The translations under genes and the position numbers were made by a program. This document shows positions 32,150 through 42,194 of a stretch of DNA of 64,000 nt, one piece after another (positions within the stretch are counted from its first letter, which is position 1; every line of letters starts with the position of its first letter). The notes below the pieces were generated by a model that made no database searches, was not told the DNA's origin, and was given only the letters and a program-made list of their open reading frames with translations. The stretch lies in contig SNVD02004462.1 of assembly GCA_013180625.2 (NCBI GenBank), positions 10,001 through 74,000 on the forward strand, read 5' to 3'. This DNA comes from Boswellia sacra. Lineage: Eukaryota > Streptophyta > Magnoliopsida > Sapindales > Burseraceae.

Positions 32150-32410
32150 TAACCCATCTAGCGAGCCTTAGGCTAATGACTCCCAGACCAGTTGGCCTTA
32201 GGGCATTAGGTGTTAAGACACCCCTACGAGCTTAACGACTCGGGTTGCCGATGCTTTATTTTTGCTTAGAAACTTGTGGATAGTGCAATGTTCAATCCCA
32301 TTAAGCTTTCTCCTTAATCCATGTAGCGAGCTTTGAGCCTATAGCTCCCAAACCAGTTGGTCTTAGGGTATTAGGTGTTGAGGCACCCCTCAGGCTTAAT
32401 TGCTCGAATT
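32150..32410 (-). repeat. Diverged duplication in the 3' non-coding part of the Athila-type element
   Basis: About 100 bases around tagcgag...ccagttggccttagggcat occur twice, with the tagcgag cores at 32159 and 32324, 165 bases apart. Each copy also holds ggtgtt(a/g)agacacccct. No ORF. The rest of 31760-33170 has T-rich tracts and no gene that I can support. Confidence 0.7.
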
Positions 32411-33179
32411 AAGGAGGCTACGGACCAAACTTATCCACAATTGCTCTCTTTTTTTTCACTTTTTTTTTTACTTTCACTTTTTTTTAACTTTCCTCTTCCT
32501 TTTGTTGTTATCCTAAACAAAACAAAAGAACTCAAATATTGCAACATTTCATTTCGCCACCCATAATCATGCATCACGGTATGTGTGTTTGTGAAGAAAA
32601 GTTCATGAATACATGCTTAACGAGTACTTAAGCACATAGTTTATTAAATGATAAGGTTGTGAGAGTTCATAGATTTGAATAATTCAAAGTGAAATGAATA
32701 AGACCTCCTTGTTATAAAATTCAAAAATCAAAACTAAGTAATATCAAGTTAAGTAAAATAAGTCCTAAAAAATGCAAAATCAAAAGAAAATGACAAATTG
32801 GTTAGAGTGTGTTTCAAGAGTTCAAACTGACCCTCCCTACTCTGTTATTCCTGACCCAGAATGCGTCTGAAAAGGATTTGAACTCTTTACACCGCACTCT
32901 AAATCTAATTACTAACTTGCTTTTTTTTTTTTTTGCAAGAAAAAGAAAATTTAAAACACACTTATGTCTACTATCCTTCCCCCCCAACCAAATGAAACAT
33001 TGTCTTCAATGTTTAAATGTAGAGAGATAAAGTATAGGAGACATTACCTGAAGCTTCTGTTATTCGAGAGATGACTTGAAAGACTCATAAAATAAAATGC
33101 TAAAAATAAAATAAAGGACAAGAAAAAATTACAAACGGAGATTCAGATCCAATTTGTACTTTTTGTTTTGCCCCCCTGA

Positions 33180-33778
33180 TCAATAAAATTGAGTGATGGC
33201 TGGGTCAGGTTGATACTCGACTGCTTGTAACTTGTCAAGTAGTTCACTAGCAGTAGTGGCAGAAACAAGGATCTTTCTCGTTGAATGAGGGATAAAATTT
33301 TGTTCCACAGCTGCATCAACAAAACTTATCAAAGGATCAAAGAAATTTTTAACATTCAACAAACCTATGGGTTTTTTATGAAGATTCAGTTGGGCCCAAG
33401 AGGCAATTTGAAAAATTTCTTTAAGAGTACCAAAGCCACCTAGTAAAGCAATAAAGGCATTTGAATTTATAAGCATATATGCCATGCGTTCATGCATAGA
33501 AGAGACTTGTAACTCGTGCCCAACTGTTTTTCCAACAATGCTTTCTAAGCCAAAGCTTTAGGAATAACTCTTAAAACTTGACTACCTCCTACATGTGCAG
33601 CTGTTGACACACAACCCATTAACCCAAGGCTACCTCTCCAATAAACCACATGAATCTTTCTTTCAGTCAGTAGCCTACCAAGATAATTTGATGCTTCTAC
33701 AAACTCCTTACTTTTACCCGGTTGAGATCCACAGAATACACATATCCTTTGGATTCGACGTTTTGAAGTTCCCTCCAT
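33180..33778 (-). pseudogene. LOG: Captured LONELY GUY (LOG) cytokinin-activating enzyme copy, intronless
   Basis: LOG enzymes release active cytokinin bases from riboside 5'-monophosphates. The frame starts MEGTSKRRIQRICVFCGSQ at 33778, continues with EASNYLGRLLTERKIHVVY and GSLGLMGCVSTAAHVGGSQV to a stop at 33545. After a small frameshift it resumes with GKTVGHELQVSSMHERM, NAFIALLGGFGTLKEIFQIA and KPIGLLNVKNFFDPL, ending at 33180. At about 200 codons it covers nearly the whole family length (about 210). The signature PGGxGTxxE has Leu for Pro, and GGGSxG reads WRGSLG. Plant LOG genes have several introns; none is present here. It lies inside a retrotransposon, in its sense direction, so it was probably taken from a spliced transcript and then decayed. 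Confidence 0.85.
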
Positions 33779-34020
33779 GTCTACGCAACTCTCTAACTAT
33801 GTGTGAAGAAGAGAACAAGAGATGTGGTATTTATGGAGTGCAAAAAGGTATGCTAATGATGACATCCAAATAGGTAACTCGGCTGCTTGTTGAAAAATTT
33901 GACAATTATGCATAGAAATTCAAAAAAAGATGATGAAATAAGACACCATAAGTCAAACAAAAGATACAAATTCAAAAATGATAGCTAATAGGCATTAAAA
34001 TTCAAAAATGATGGCACGCA
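33779..34020 (-). other. Possible 5' leader carried with the LOG copy
   Basis: Upstream of the LOG ATG the - strand is non-coding and reads like a plant 5' untranslated region, CT-rich (ctcttgttctcttcttcac). A tccataaatacc sequence about 60 bases upstream of the ATG could be a TATA-like motif. Where the captured piece begins cannot be seen. Confidence 0.3.
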
Positions 34021-34096
34021 TGCATATGTACAGGTAGTTGTGACTGTGGCTCACATCTTCCTCTGGTTTTACGTCCAGAAATGGCTTAAACACCTT

Positions 34097-34693
34097 CTAT
34101 GAGTTGGGGATATGCTTCCCATCTAGTTTTCTTATAAACTGACAAACAGGGTCGTTTTGAGTCAGATTCTCAAGATTATAGCGTTCCTGCTCATCTCGGA
34201 ATTGTGTCCACAGTTTAAAAATTTCACGCTGCACAAGTCCACAAGAATACGTCTCAAGAGTCATTCAGATATCATCCAAAGACTCCCTACTCAGTCCATT
34301 CTTGATGAATTGTAGTTTATCCTCTCGATTATTAGACAAATATCCCAAGGAGCGGCAATGCTGGTTACAAGTCATTCTTGCACATTTGGGACAAACTTGT
34401 AACCTTTTCACTCTTTGCTTTTTGGCGCAAGAGCTTTTTCCCATACCTGGCATGTGAGAAACAAGATTATCTGAAAATTCATAAGAAAATCGAACCTTGG
34501 CTTCAATTAACCATCTTACTTCAACAAGCATACCATTACACATCAACATCCCTAGTCTTTCTGCGCGAGCTTTGTAAATTTTAAGCAAATCATTTTGAGG
34601 AAGAGAGGGAAAATGTTTTTGCAATTTTGAAAGAATGGTATCCATGTGAAGAAAATGAGAGAGAAGAAAAGAAAATGGATGCAAGGTGAGCAA
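34097..34693 (-). pseudogene. Unidentified accessory ORF of the Athila-type element (Cys-rich)
   Basis: 142 open codons (34693-34265), then, past one TGA, 55 more in the same frame to a TAG at 34097-34099. A later Met (MDTILSKLQKHFPSLPQNDL) is a likely start, at about 34643. A cluster CPKCARMTCNQHC around residue 100 looks like a metal site. The following part (FKLWTQFRDEQERY) is charged. It takes the place of the env-like gene but shows no clear membrane anchor or fusion features. I do not recognise the family. Confidence 0.55.
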
Positions 34694-34771
34694 CAGTTTT
34701 TAGGGAACTGAAAAACCGACTTTAAAGTCACGGAGTACCGTATCCGCCACTTGACCGGGAAAAATCAATCC

Positions 34772-36198
34772 TTAAAAAGGATCGACTAAAGCGATGGACT
34801 CTTCATTTTGGTCAAAATTTTCAAAGAATGGTTTTAACCGTTGTCCATTAACTTTAAACACATTATCATTCTTTGGGTTCTCAATTTCAACTGCTCCATG
34901 AGGGAAAGCATTTTTAACAATGAAAGGCCCAGTCCAACGAGACCAAAGTTTACTAGGAAACAAGTGCAATCTTGAATCATACAAAAGAACTTTTTATGAA
35001 GATTCAAAAGATTTTCTAACAATGAATTTGTCATAAAAAACCTTCAATTTTTCTTTGTAGATTTTAGAATTTTCATAAGCCTCATTCCTGATTTCTTTAA
35101 GTTCACTCAGTTGGAGTTTACATAACTTGCAAGCATCATTCAAGTTTGTGTTAAATGTTTTAATGGCCCAATAAGCTTTATGCTCAATTTCCACAGGCAA
35201 GTAACAAGGTTTTCCATAAACTAATCTATAAGGAGACATTCCCAATGATATTTTGAAAGCAGTTTGGTAAGCCCAAAGTGCATCATTGAGTCTTAAAGAC
35301 CAATCTTTACGATTTGGGTTAACCGTTTTTTCTAAGATCTGTTTTATCTTTCTATTAGCTAATTCAACTTGTCCACTTGTTTGCGGGTGATAAGGTGTAG
35401 AAATTTTATGGGTATTCCATATTTCTTCATTAAGGTTTCAAATGGTTTGTTACAAAAATGTGTACCCCCATCACTGATAATGGCTCGAGGAATTCCAAAT
35501 CTACACAAGATATTCTCTTTCAAGAATTTGATAACTGTTTTGTGATCATTGTTTCGACATGGAATTGCCTCGACCCATTTTGAAACATAGTCTACTGCAA
35601 CAAGAATGTAGACAAAACCAAATGATGGTGGAAAAGGTCCCATAAAATCAATACCCCAACAGTCAAAGATTTCAACAACAAGAATGGGATTCAAAGGCAT
35701 TATGTTTCTTTTTGAAATGGATCCCAACTTTTGACAATTTTCACACGTTTTGCAAAATACATGTGCATCTTTAAATAAGGTGGGCCAATAAAATCCACAT
35801 TGCGAGATTTTAGCAGCTGTTTTTCTAGATGAAAAATGTCCTCCACATGCTTCAAAATGACAAAAATTAATAATACTACTTAATGCATCTTCAATTTTTT
35901 GATCTGGACAATATTTGAACAGATATGGGTCATCCCAATAAAAATTTTTTACCTTGGTCAAAAACTTCCTTTTGTCTTGAGCATTCCAATGAGGTGGCAT
36001 TTTTCCTATTGCAAGGAAATTTACAATGTTAGCAAACCAAGGTACAACAGTAACGGAAAATAAAAATTCATCAGGAAAAGAATCATTGATAGTTGAAGTT
36101 TCAATTAATGTCTCTGTCGTTAATCTTGAAAGATGATCTGCAACGACATTTTCAGCTCCTTTCTTATCCTTTATTGTGATGTTGAATTCTTGGAGCAA
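34772..36198 (-). pseudogene. Integrase and RNase H end of the Athila-type element
   Basis: From 36198 the frame starts with the end of RNase H ([20 protein letters not shown], then HLSRL). It then has the HHCC zinc domain ([28 protein letters not shown]) and the core ([31 protein letters not shown]). The part with the third catalytic residue follows after a frame change at 35359. It goes on at 35245 ([20 protein letters not shown]) and ends with [16 protein letters not shown] at 34984-34772. Frameshifts near 35359 and 34990 inactivate it. Confidence 0.85.
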
Positions 36199-36302
36199 TA
36201 AGATCCATCATATCAATCTAGGTTTTGCATCTTGTTTAGACATTAAATATCTCATAGCTGCATGGTTAGTGTAAACAATCGTTGGGAACCAATTAAATAA
36301 GA

Positions 36303-37241
36303 TCAAAATTTGTCCAGTGCAAATACTACTGCAAGTAGTTCTTTTTCAGTTGTTGTATAATTCATTTGTGCATCATTTAAAGTCCTACTTGCATAGTATA
36401 TCACATAAGGCTTACCTTCTTTTCTTTGTCCTAAGACAGCACCAACAACATAGTCACTTGCATCACACATCAATTCAAAAGGCAAGGACCAATCAGGAGA
36501 TTGCATAATTGGAGGAATTGTTAAAAGTCCAATTAACTTATCAAAGGCATTTTGACATTCTTGAGTCCATTCAAAAGAAGTGTCTTTTATTAAGAGGTTA
36601 CAAAGAGGTTTAGATATAGCACTGAAATTTCTTATGAACCTCCTATAAAATCCAGCATGCCCTAAGAATAAACGGACTTCTTTGACTGTTTTTTGTGGTG
36701 GCAAATGGGAAATTAATTCCACTTTTGCTTTGTCCACTTCAATTCCCTTAGAAGACAACACAAGACCTAAGACAATTCCCGAAGTGACCATATAATGACA
36801 TTTTTTCCAATTCAAAATAAGACCTTTTTCTTCACGCCTTTTTAGGACTTTTTCGAAGTTTTCAAGACAATTATCAAAAGAGTTTCTAAAGACAGTTAAA
36901 TCATCTATAAAAACTTCTAAACAATGCTCAACCATGTCACTGAAAATGCTTAACATGCATCTTTGAAAAGTGGCTGAGGCATTGCAAAGTCCAAAAGGCA
37001 TTCTCCTAAATGCAAAAGTGCCGAAGAGGCACGTGAATATGGTCTTTTCTTGGTCTTCGAGTGCAATGGGAATTTGATAATAGCCTGAATATCTATCAAG
37101 AAAGTAGTAGTAGGAGTGCCCTGCTACTCTTTCAAGAATTTGGTTAACGAAAGGTAAGGGAAAGTGGTCTTTTTTGGTGACAGCATTTAATTTTCTATAA
37201 TCAATGCACATCCTCCAACTAGATGAGACTCGAGTTGGCAA
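36303..37241 (-). pseudogene. Reverse transcriptase and RNase H of the Athila-type element
   Basis: A 312-codon open frame: SSWRMCIDYRKLNAVTKKDH, HFPLPFVNQILERVAGHSYY, MPFGLCNASATFQRCM, the catalytic FIDDLTVF (F-I-D-D instead of Y-x-D-D), the connection segment with FLGHAGFYRRFIRNFS, and RNase H with LMCDASDYVVGAVLGQ and TEKELLAVVFALDKF. It is nearly intact, but the frame is closed at both ends by single lesions. Confidence 0.9.
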
Positions 37242-37292
37242 TAATTCACCCTTTTCATTTTTTGACTACTGTAATGCCAGATTTCTTAGGTA

Positions 37293-38402
37293 CTACTTGT
37301 GTACCCACTTACTATCAGAAATAGGGTAGATAATTCCCACATCAAGTAGTTTAAGAACTTCAGCCCTAATGACCTCTTTCATGTGGGGATTTAATCTCTT
37401 TTGAGGTTGTTGGGATGTTTTGGCATTTTCTTCTAAATGTATTCTATGTGTACAAATCAAAGGGTTAATACCTTTTATGTCTTTTAAAGTCCACCCGATT
37501 GCATTTTTATGCCTTTTAAGTACGTGTATCAACTTACCTTGTTGCTCGGTTGTGAGGGATGAAAAAATTACCACTGGATATGTCTGATTCTCCCCAAGAT
37601 ATGCATATTTCAGTCTTTCAGGTAAGGGCTTCAGTTCTAACTTGGGAGCTTCCTCTTCCTTGCTTTCATTCATTTGGCCCAATTCTTCGAATCTTGATTT
37701 TGAGCCTTTTTCCATCACCTGTACACAATCCAGTAAAGAACACATATCAGAAAGATCAGGTTCTAGTTCCATACTTGATTCTAATGAATTCACTAAACAA
37801 GTTTCCAAAGGGTCAGAAGAACTCCCTTTTTGGATGTGACCTTCCACAATAGTTTCAATCATATTGGCCTCCTCAATTTCATCTTCTTCTTCATGTGGTT
37901 GTTTGCACATATTGAAAATATTAAGTTCCAGTGTCATGTTCCCAAATGATATCTTCATGACTCCATTCCTGCAATTAATCAAAGCATTAGAGGTAGCTAG
38001 AAATGGACGCCCTAAAATGATAGGAATTGAATTACATACTTCCACTGGTTGTGTGTCCAAGATGATAAAATCCACTGAGTAAATGAATTTATTAACTTGG
38101 ACTAACACATCTTTTACTACTCCTCTTAGTACTTTAATTGATCTATCAGTAAGCAAAAGAGTCACAGAAGTCGGTTTTAACTCACCTAGATTGAGTTTCT
38201 GAAAAACTGAATATGGAAGCAAATTCACACTAGTACCAAGATCAAGTAAAGCTTGTTCAATTTTATGGTCTCCAATAACACATGAAATTGTAGGACAACC
38301 TGGATCCTTATATTTCACTATATTATTATTTTGAAGAATAGCACTTACTTGCTCGGCTAGAAAGGCCTTCTTTTTCACATTCAATTTCTTTTCACAGTGC
38401 AC
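37293..38402 (-). pseudogene. Protease and linker of the Athila-type element
   Basis: A 369-codon frame with the Athila protease site LLDLGTSVNLLPYSVFQ (D-L-G-T instead of D-[ST]-G) and SIPIILGRPFLATSNALIN. It continues through an acidic linker to the RT N-terminal segment (PHMKEVIRAEVLKLLDVG). It overlaps the end of the preceding gag frame by about 20 bases in a different frame. Confidence 0.85.
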
Positions 38403-40157
38403 AAGTCTTTCAAAAATTTTGCATAAGAAGGTACTTGTTTGATCACATCTAGCAAGGGAATGTTGACCTTTACCTGTTTGAAAATTTCAAAGATTTTAGA
38501 ATTGTGAGTTGGCTTCTTTTGTGTGGCTAATGCTTGAGGAAATGGAGGCACAGATGAGGATTTGGTTTCTTCTTCGCTAGGTTTTGGTTTGACAACCTCT
38601 TCCTGCCTTTTAGAGATCGATTCTTCTTCTTTCTCACAAGGGTTAGGAATGTGTTTCTCAACAACCTTACCGTTACGAAGGGTCATGACTGATTTGGCTT
38701 GGTCAAAATAATGGTTACTTGAACTCCCTGCATTTGAGTTAGATTGATCTTTGGGATTTTGCAATGTTTGAGAAGAAAATTTCCCTTTCTCTTGGATGCT
38801 TAATGTAGATGCAAATTTTACAAAAGTGTCTGACAAATTTGCTAATGTTTGAGCAGTTTGACTATTGAAAGTCTCTTGCTTTGTAATGAATGAATGCAAT
38901 GTCTCTTCAAAGTCATTCCTAGGAGGAGGAGCATATGCATGATCATGACAATTTTGAAAATTTTGTCGTGTTTGGAAAGGGACTTGTGAAGATTGTGCAT
39001 GATTGTCATTTTTCCAACTAAAATTTAGATGATTTCTCCAACCGGGATTGTAGGTTTGTGAGTATGGATTGTGATTTGGCCTTTTGAAAGTGTTCAAGGC
39101 ATTGGCTTGCTCATGGAGACATTCCCTAAAGGCAAGCAAAGTTGGGCAATCATCAGTAGAATGGTCATTGTCATTACAAATGTTACAGACATTTTCTTGA
39201 ATAGAATTCAATTGACCACTCTTTTTCATCTCTAAAGCCTCGACTTTTCTAGTTAGGGATGCATATTTGGCTTGAAGGTCATGGTCTTCCCTAAGGTTGT
39301 AAATGTCTCTATTGGATGTCGAGGTTGGGGCCTTGCTTAGTACCTCATAGGTGCCAGCAGTGTCCCAATTTTGTGCCTTTTCTGCCAAGGAATCTAAGTA
39401 GTCAATTGCTTCCTCAGGGTCTTTATCTCCAAATTCTCCATTACACATTAATTCTACTAGCTGCCTATCTTGAGGTGTTAACCCTTCATAGAAGTGTGCA
39501 ACTATTCTCCAAGTTTCAAAACCATGGTGAGGACAGGTATTAAGTAGTTCCTTATACCTATCCCAATATTGGTAAAGGGTTTCCCCCTTGTTTTTGAGTG
39601 AAATTGGAAATTTGTCTTTTAAGAGAATTTGTTCTATAGGTAGGAAAAATTTTTGTCAAAAATTGTTGTTTCATCTCATCCCATGGACTGATGGAATTCG
39701 ACCTCAAATTTTGTAGCCATATTCTAGCTTTATCTTTTAAGAAAAAAGGAAAAAGCTTTAATCTAACGGTATTTATGCTATAATTTGGGTCACTGTAGGA
39801 GTTACACACCTCTTCAAATATTTTTAAGTGCGAATATGGGTTCTCCATATCAAGGCCATGAAAGGTGGGTAGAAGTCGAACAAAACTTGGTTTGAAATTG
39901 AAATGGACTGAATCAGGAGGAGAAACTACACAAGATGGTGCACTAGTCCTTACCGGATTCATGTAATCTCTGAGGGTTCTTGGTTGGTTTTGATCATTTT
40001 GTTGGGAACGATTGCCCCCTTCATCCATGAAACTTTCCACTAGATTGTCGGCAATGTTTTCTAAGCTAGATGTTGTTTTCCTAACAAGTCTACCACTAGA
40101 TGTTCGTGACCAAATTTTCATGCAAGAAAGAGAAGAGAAAAGATGAACACACAACAA
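38381..40157 (-). pseudogene. gag of the Athila-type element
   Basis: Two open pieces. The N-terminal one (40157-39558) holds the retrotransposon Gag core (FHGLDMENPYSHLKIFEEVC, RLKLFPFFLKDKARIWLQNL, EMKQQFLTKIFP). The C-terminal one (39448-38381) has DPEEAIDYLDSLAEKAQNWD, a CCHC knuckle CNICNDNDHSTDDC and a charged tail. A frameshift at about 39560-39450 separates them. It would form the particle and bind RNA. Confidence 0.85.
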
Positions 40158-40224
40158 AGTAAAAAATTAAGATCTAAAATGAGAGAAGAGAATACTTACA
40201 ATTTTGTACACCAATTTTTACCTT

Positions 40225-40242
40225 CCCCGGCAATGGCGCCAA
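40225..40242 (-). other. Primer binding site of the Athila-type element
   Basis: On the - strand ttggcgccattgccgggg follows the 5' LTR end after a few bases. This is the tRNA-Asp-type site typical of Athila elements, with one change from the usual ttggcgccgttgccgggg. Confidence 0.8.
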
Positions 40243-40247
40243 AAATT

Positions 40248-41575
40248 TGACACATCCAAAAAAGGATTATCTCCCAAGGATAGGAGTGTCGAAGTAATAA
40301 ACCCGGTGAGATGGAGGTCGATCCACGAGGAAGGAGATTTTAGCGCTACAAATTAAAAGTAAGCAAATATGATATGAATTATTCAAAGATATGACAAGAC
40401 AATATCAACAATAGATGAAAATAATTAAAATACGCAAGTAAAAGGAATTAACACAATAATAATGAAAGCTAAGGTTAGGGGATCCGCCCTTGATATTTCA
40501 AATAAGGATAAACAACCCGTTTTAGTTATATGAATTATATTTGTTTCATTACTAATATTTATACCACTTACTTGTAAATGGGTTCAAGCATCAATGTGCC
40601 AATCTCCATATGTCTACAACAAATCAAGGTTCCTAACTAGATTCATGTCGGTAAGGAAGAACCATACGACATCTAGAAAGGATCCAAGCATTTGATGTGC
40701 CAAGGATTGTTGACAATGGATCAAGACCTCCACTTTACGAGTGGTGTCAAGATTGATTAAGAAAATAAATATAAATCATATAAAATAAACAACATAAGAT
40801 TATGATAATTAAGCACATATCAAAGGGTTAGAAAATCCTTACTCTCATATCAAGGGTTTCACCCTTTCACCTTAGCAAGAGAGAAATTAGAAAGACATTA
40901 TAATAGAAAGAAAACAAATTATAAGAAAAAGGAAATTCATTAATAACATAAAAATACAAGAGAGAAAAACATAATAACAAGGGATCCCAATAAAGGCCAA
41001 GATGCCCCAATGGGTCACAAGGCACCTCTATTTATAGATACATTCAGGGGCAAACTTGTCAAATTACAAAGGAATAATTGTCAAATATTAGGTGCACCAA
41101 CTTTGACAATTAGGGTAATTAAGTGAACCAACTTTGACCACCAATTTTGACATTGAATTATTAAGAATTCTAATCACATGTCTTCATGAAAGTCATAGAT
41201 ATTTCTCTCAGCTTTCTAGAACATCTTGATTCATACGATTTAGATTCGTATCTTGAGAGATATGGTCAAAATACTAGGGTTCACTTCAAGCCCAATTTTG
41301 GTCCACTAAGAGCCCGAATTTGATGATACTTGTGAAATACAATCTTGTAGAAAATTGAATTAGCTTTCCAAAACATTAAGATTTGTACTATTCTGATCTA
41401 TAAATAGAAAGTTATACCCATTTTACCAAGCCTACATCAAAACCAAAATTAAGAGAAAGTTAATTCAAAAGATGTAAAGACTACAAATATGTTTAAGTTG
41501 AGAAATTTAATGACACTATTAATGCAATATGATGAATTAATCTCTTATTAAGCATACATATTTAAGTGTTCATCA
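40248..41575 (-). repeat. 5' LTR of the Athila-type element
   Basis: 1328 bases, the counterpart of 30389-31747, with tgacacatcc/tcatca ends as written on +. It carries the promoter for gag-pol reading leftward. Confidence 0.92.
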
Positions 41576-41580
41576 TAAAG
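41576..41580 (+). repeat. Target-site duplication of the Athila-type element (taaag), right
   Basis: Exact copy of 30384-30388. Confidence 0.85.
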
Positions 41581-42194
41581 TACAACCCTTTGATGCATCA
41601 ACATTGTATTAAATTATGTAGAGCTAATCCATGACATTAGCATTACATTGTATAGCACTAATAAAAAATATCAAAATTATCCCTATAAAATTTTATATAT
41701 CCAACAATACCCTCTAATTTTTTAAAATTTTAAAATAAATAATGATGTATTTAATAGATCAGTTATAAAATCAAATTTATTTAAATTTTGTTTTCTAAAA
41801 ATAAAAAAGGGATAAAGGAAGTCACCAACCCCACTAGGTGACACCAGAGCTCCACTGCCCCTGATAAACCAAGTGGCACCTAGCATGCCATTATAAACTC
41901 GAATTGTCTAATAGGTCCAGTGGGGGCATTGGACCCCAAGTATTTTTTTTCAACAATTAACAACTGTTCAATAAATTGCTAAATAACTAATTTTATAAAT
42001 AAACTAAAAATATATTTATACTTTCTATATTTTTTTTAAAAAAAATTCTTACTTTTTTGTACAAATTAATACAATACATGAGTACACCAAATACTATATA
42101 ATTTTGACATAACATTATTTTTAGTACTATACAATGCAATATTATATAATACAATACTATACTATACTATACAATGTCGTGTGCCAAACATGCC
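41581..42194 (+). mobile_element. Right part of the TIR (MITE-like) element
   Basis: Continues the element begun at 30283 and ends with the inverted repeat acaatgtcgtgtgccaaaca followed by tgcc. AT-rich and non-coding, with a run of actat repeats near 42150. Confidence 0.5.

Larger units (their letters stand above)
30389..41575 (-). mobile_element. Athila-type Ty3/gypsy retrotransposon carrying extra genes
   Basis: Complete element on the - strand: 5' LTR 40248-41575, a primer site of the tRNA-Asp type, gag, protease, RT, RNase H, integrase, then an unknown ORF and a LOG gene copy where Athila elements usually carry an env-like ORF, a polypurine tract and 3' LTR 30389-31747. A perfect 5-base target duplication (taaag) flanks it. 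Coding frames have moderate damage. It sits in a small TIR element. Confidence 0.92.
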
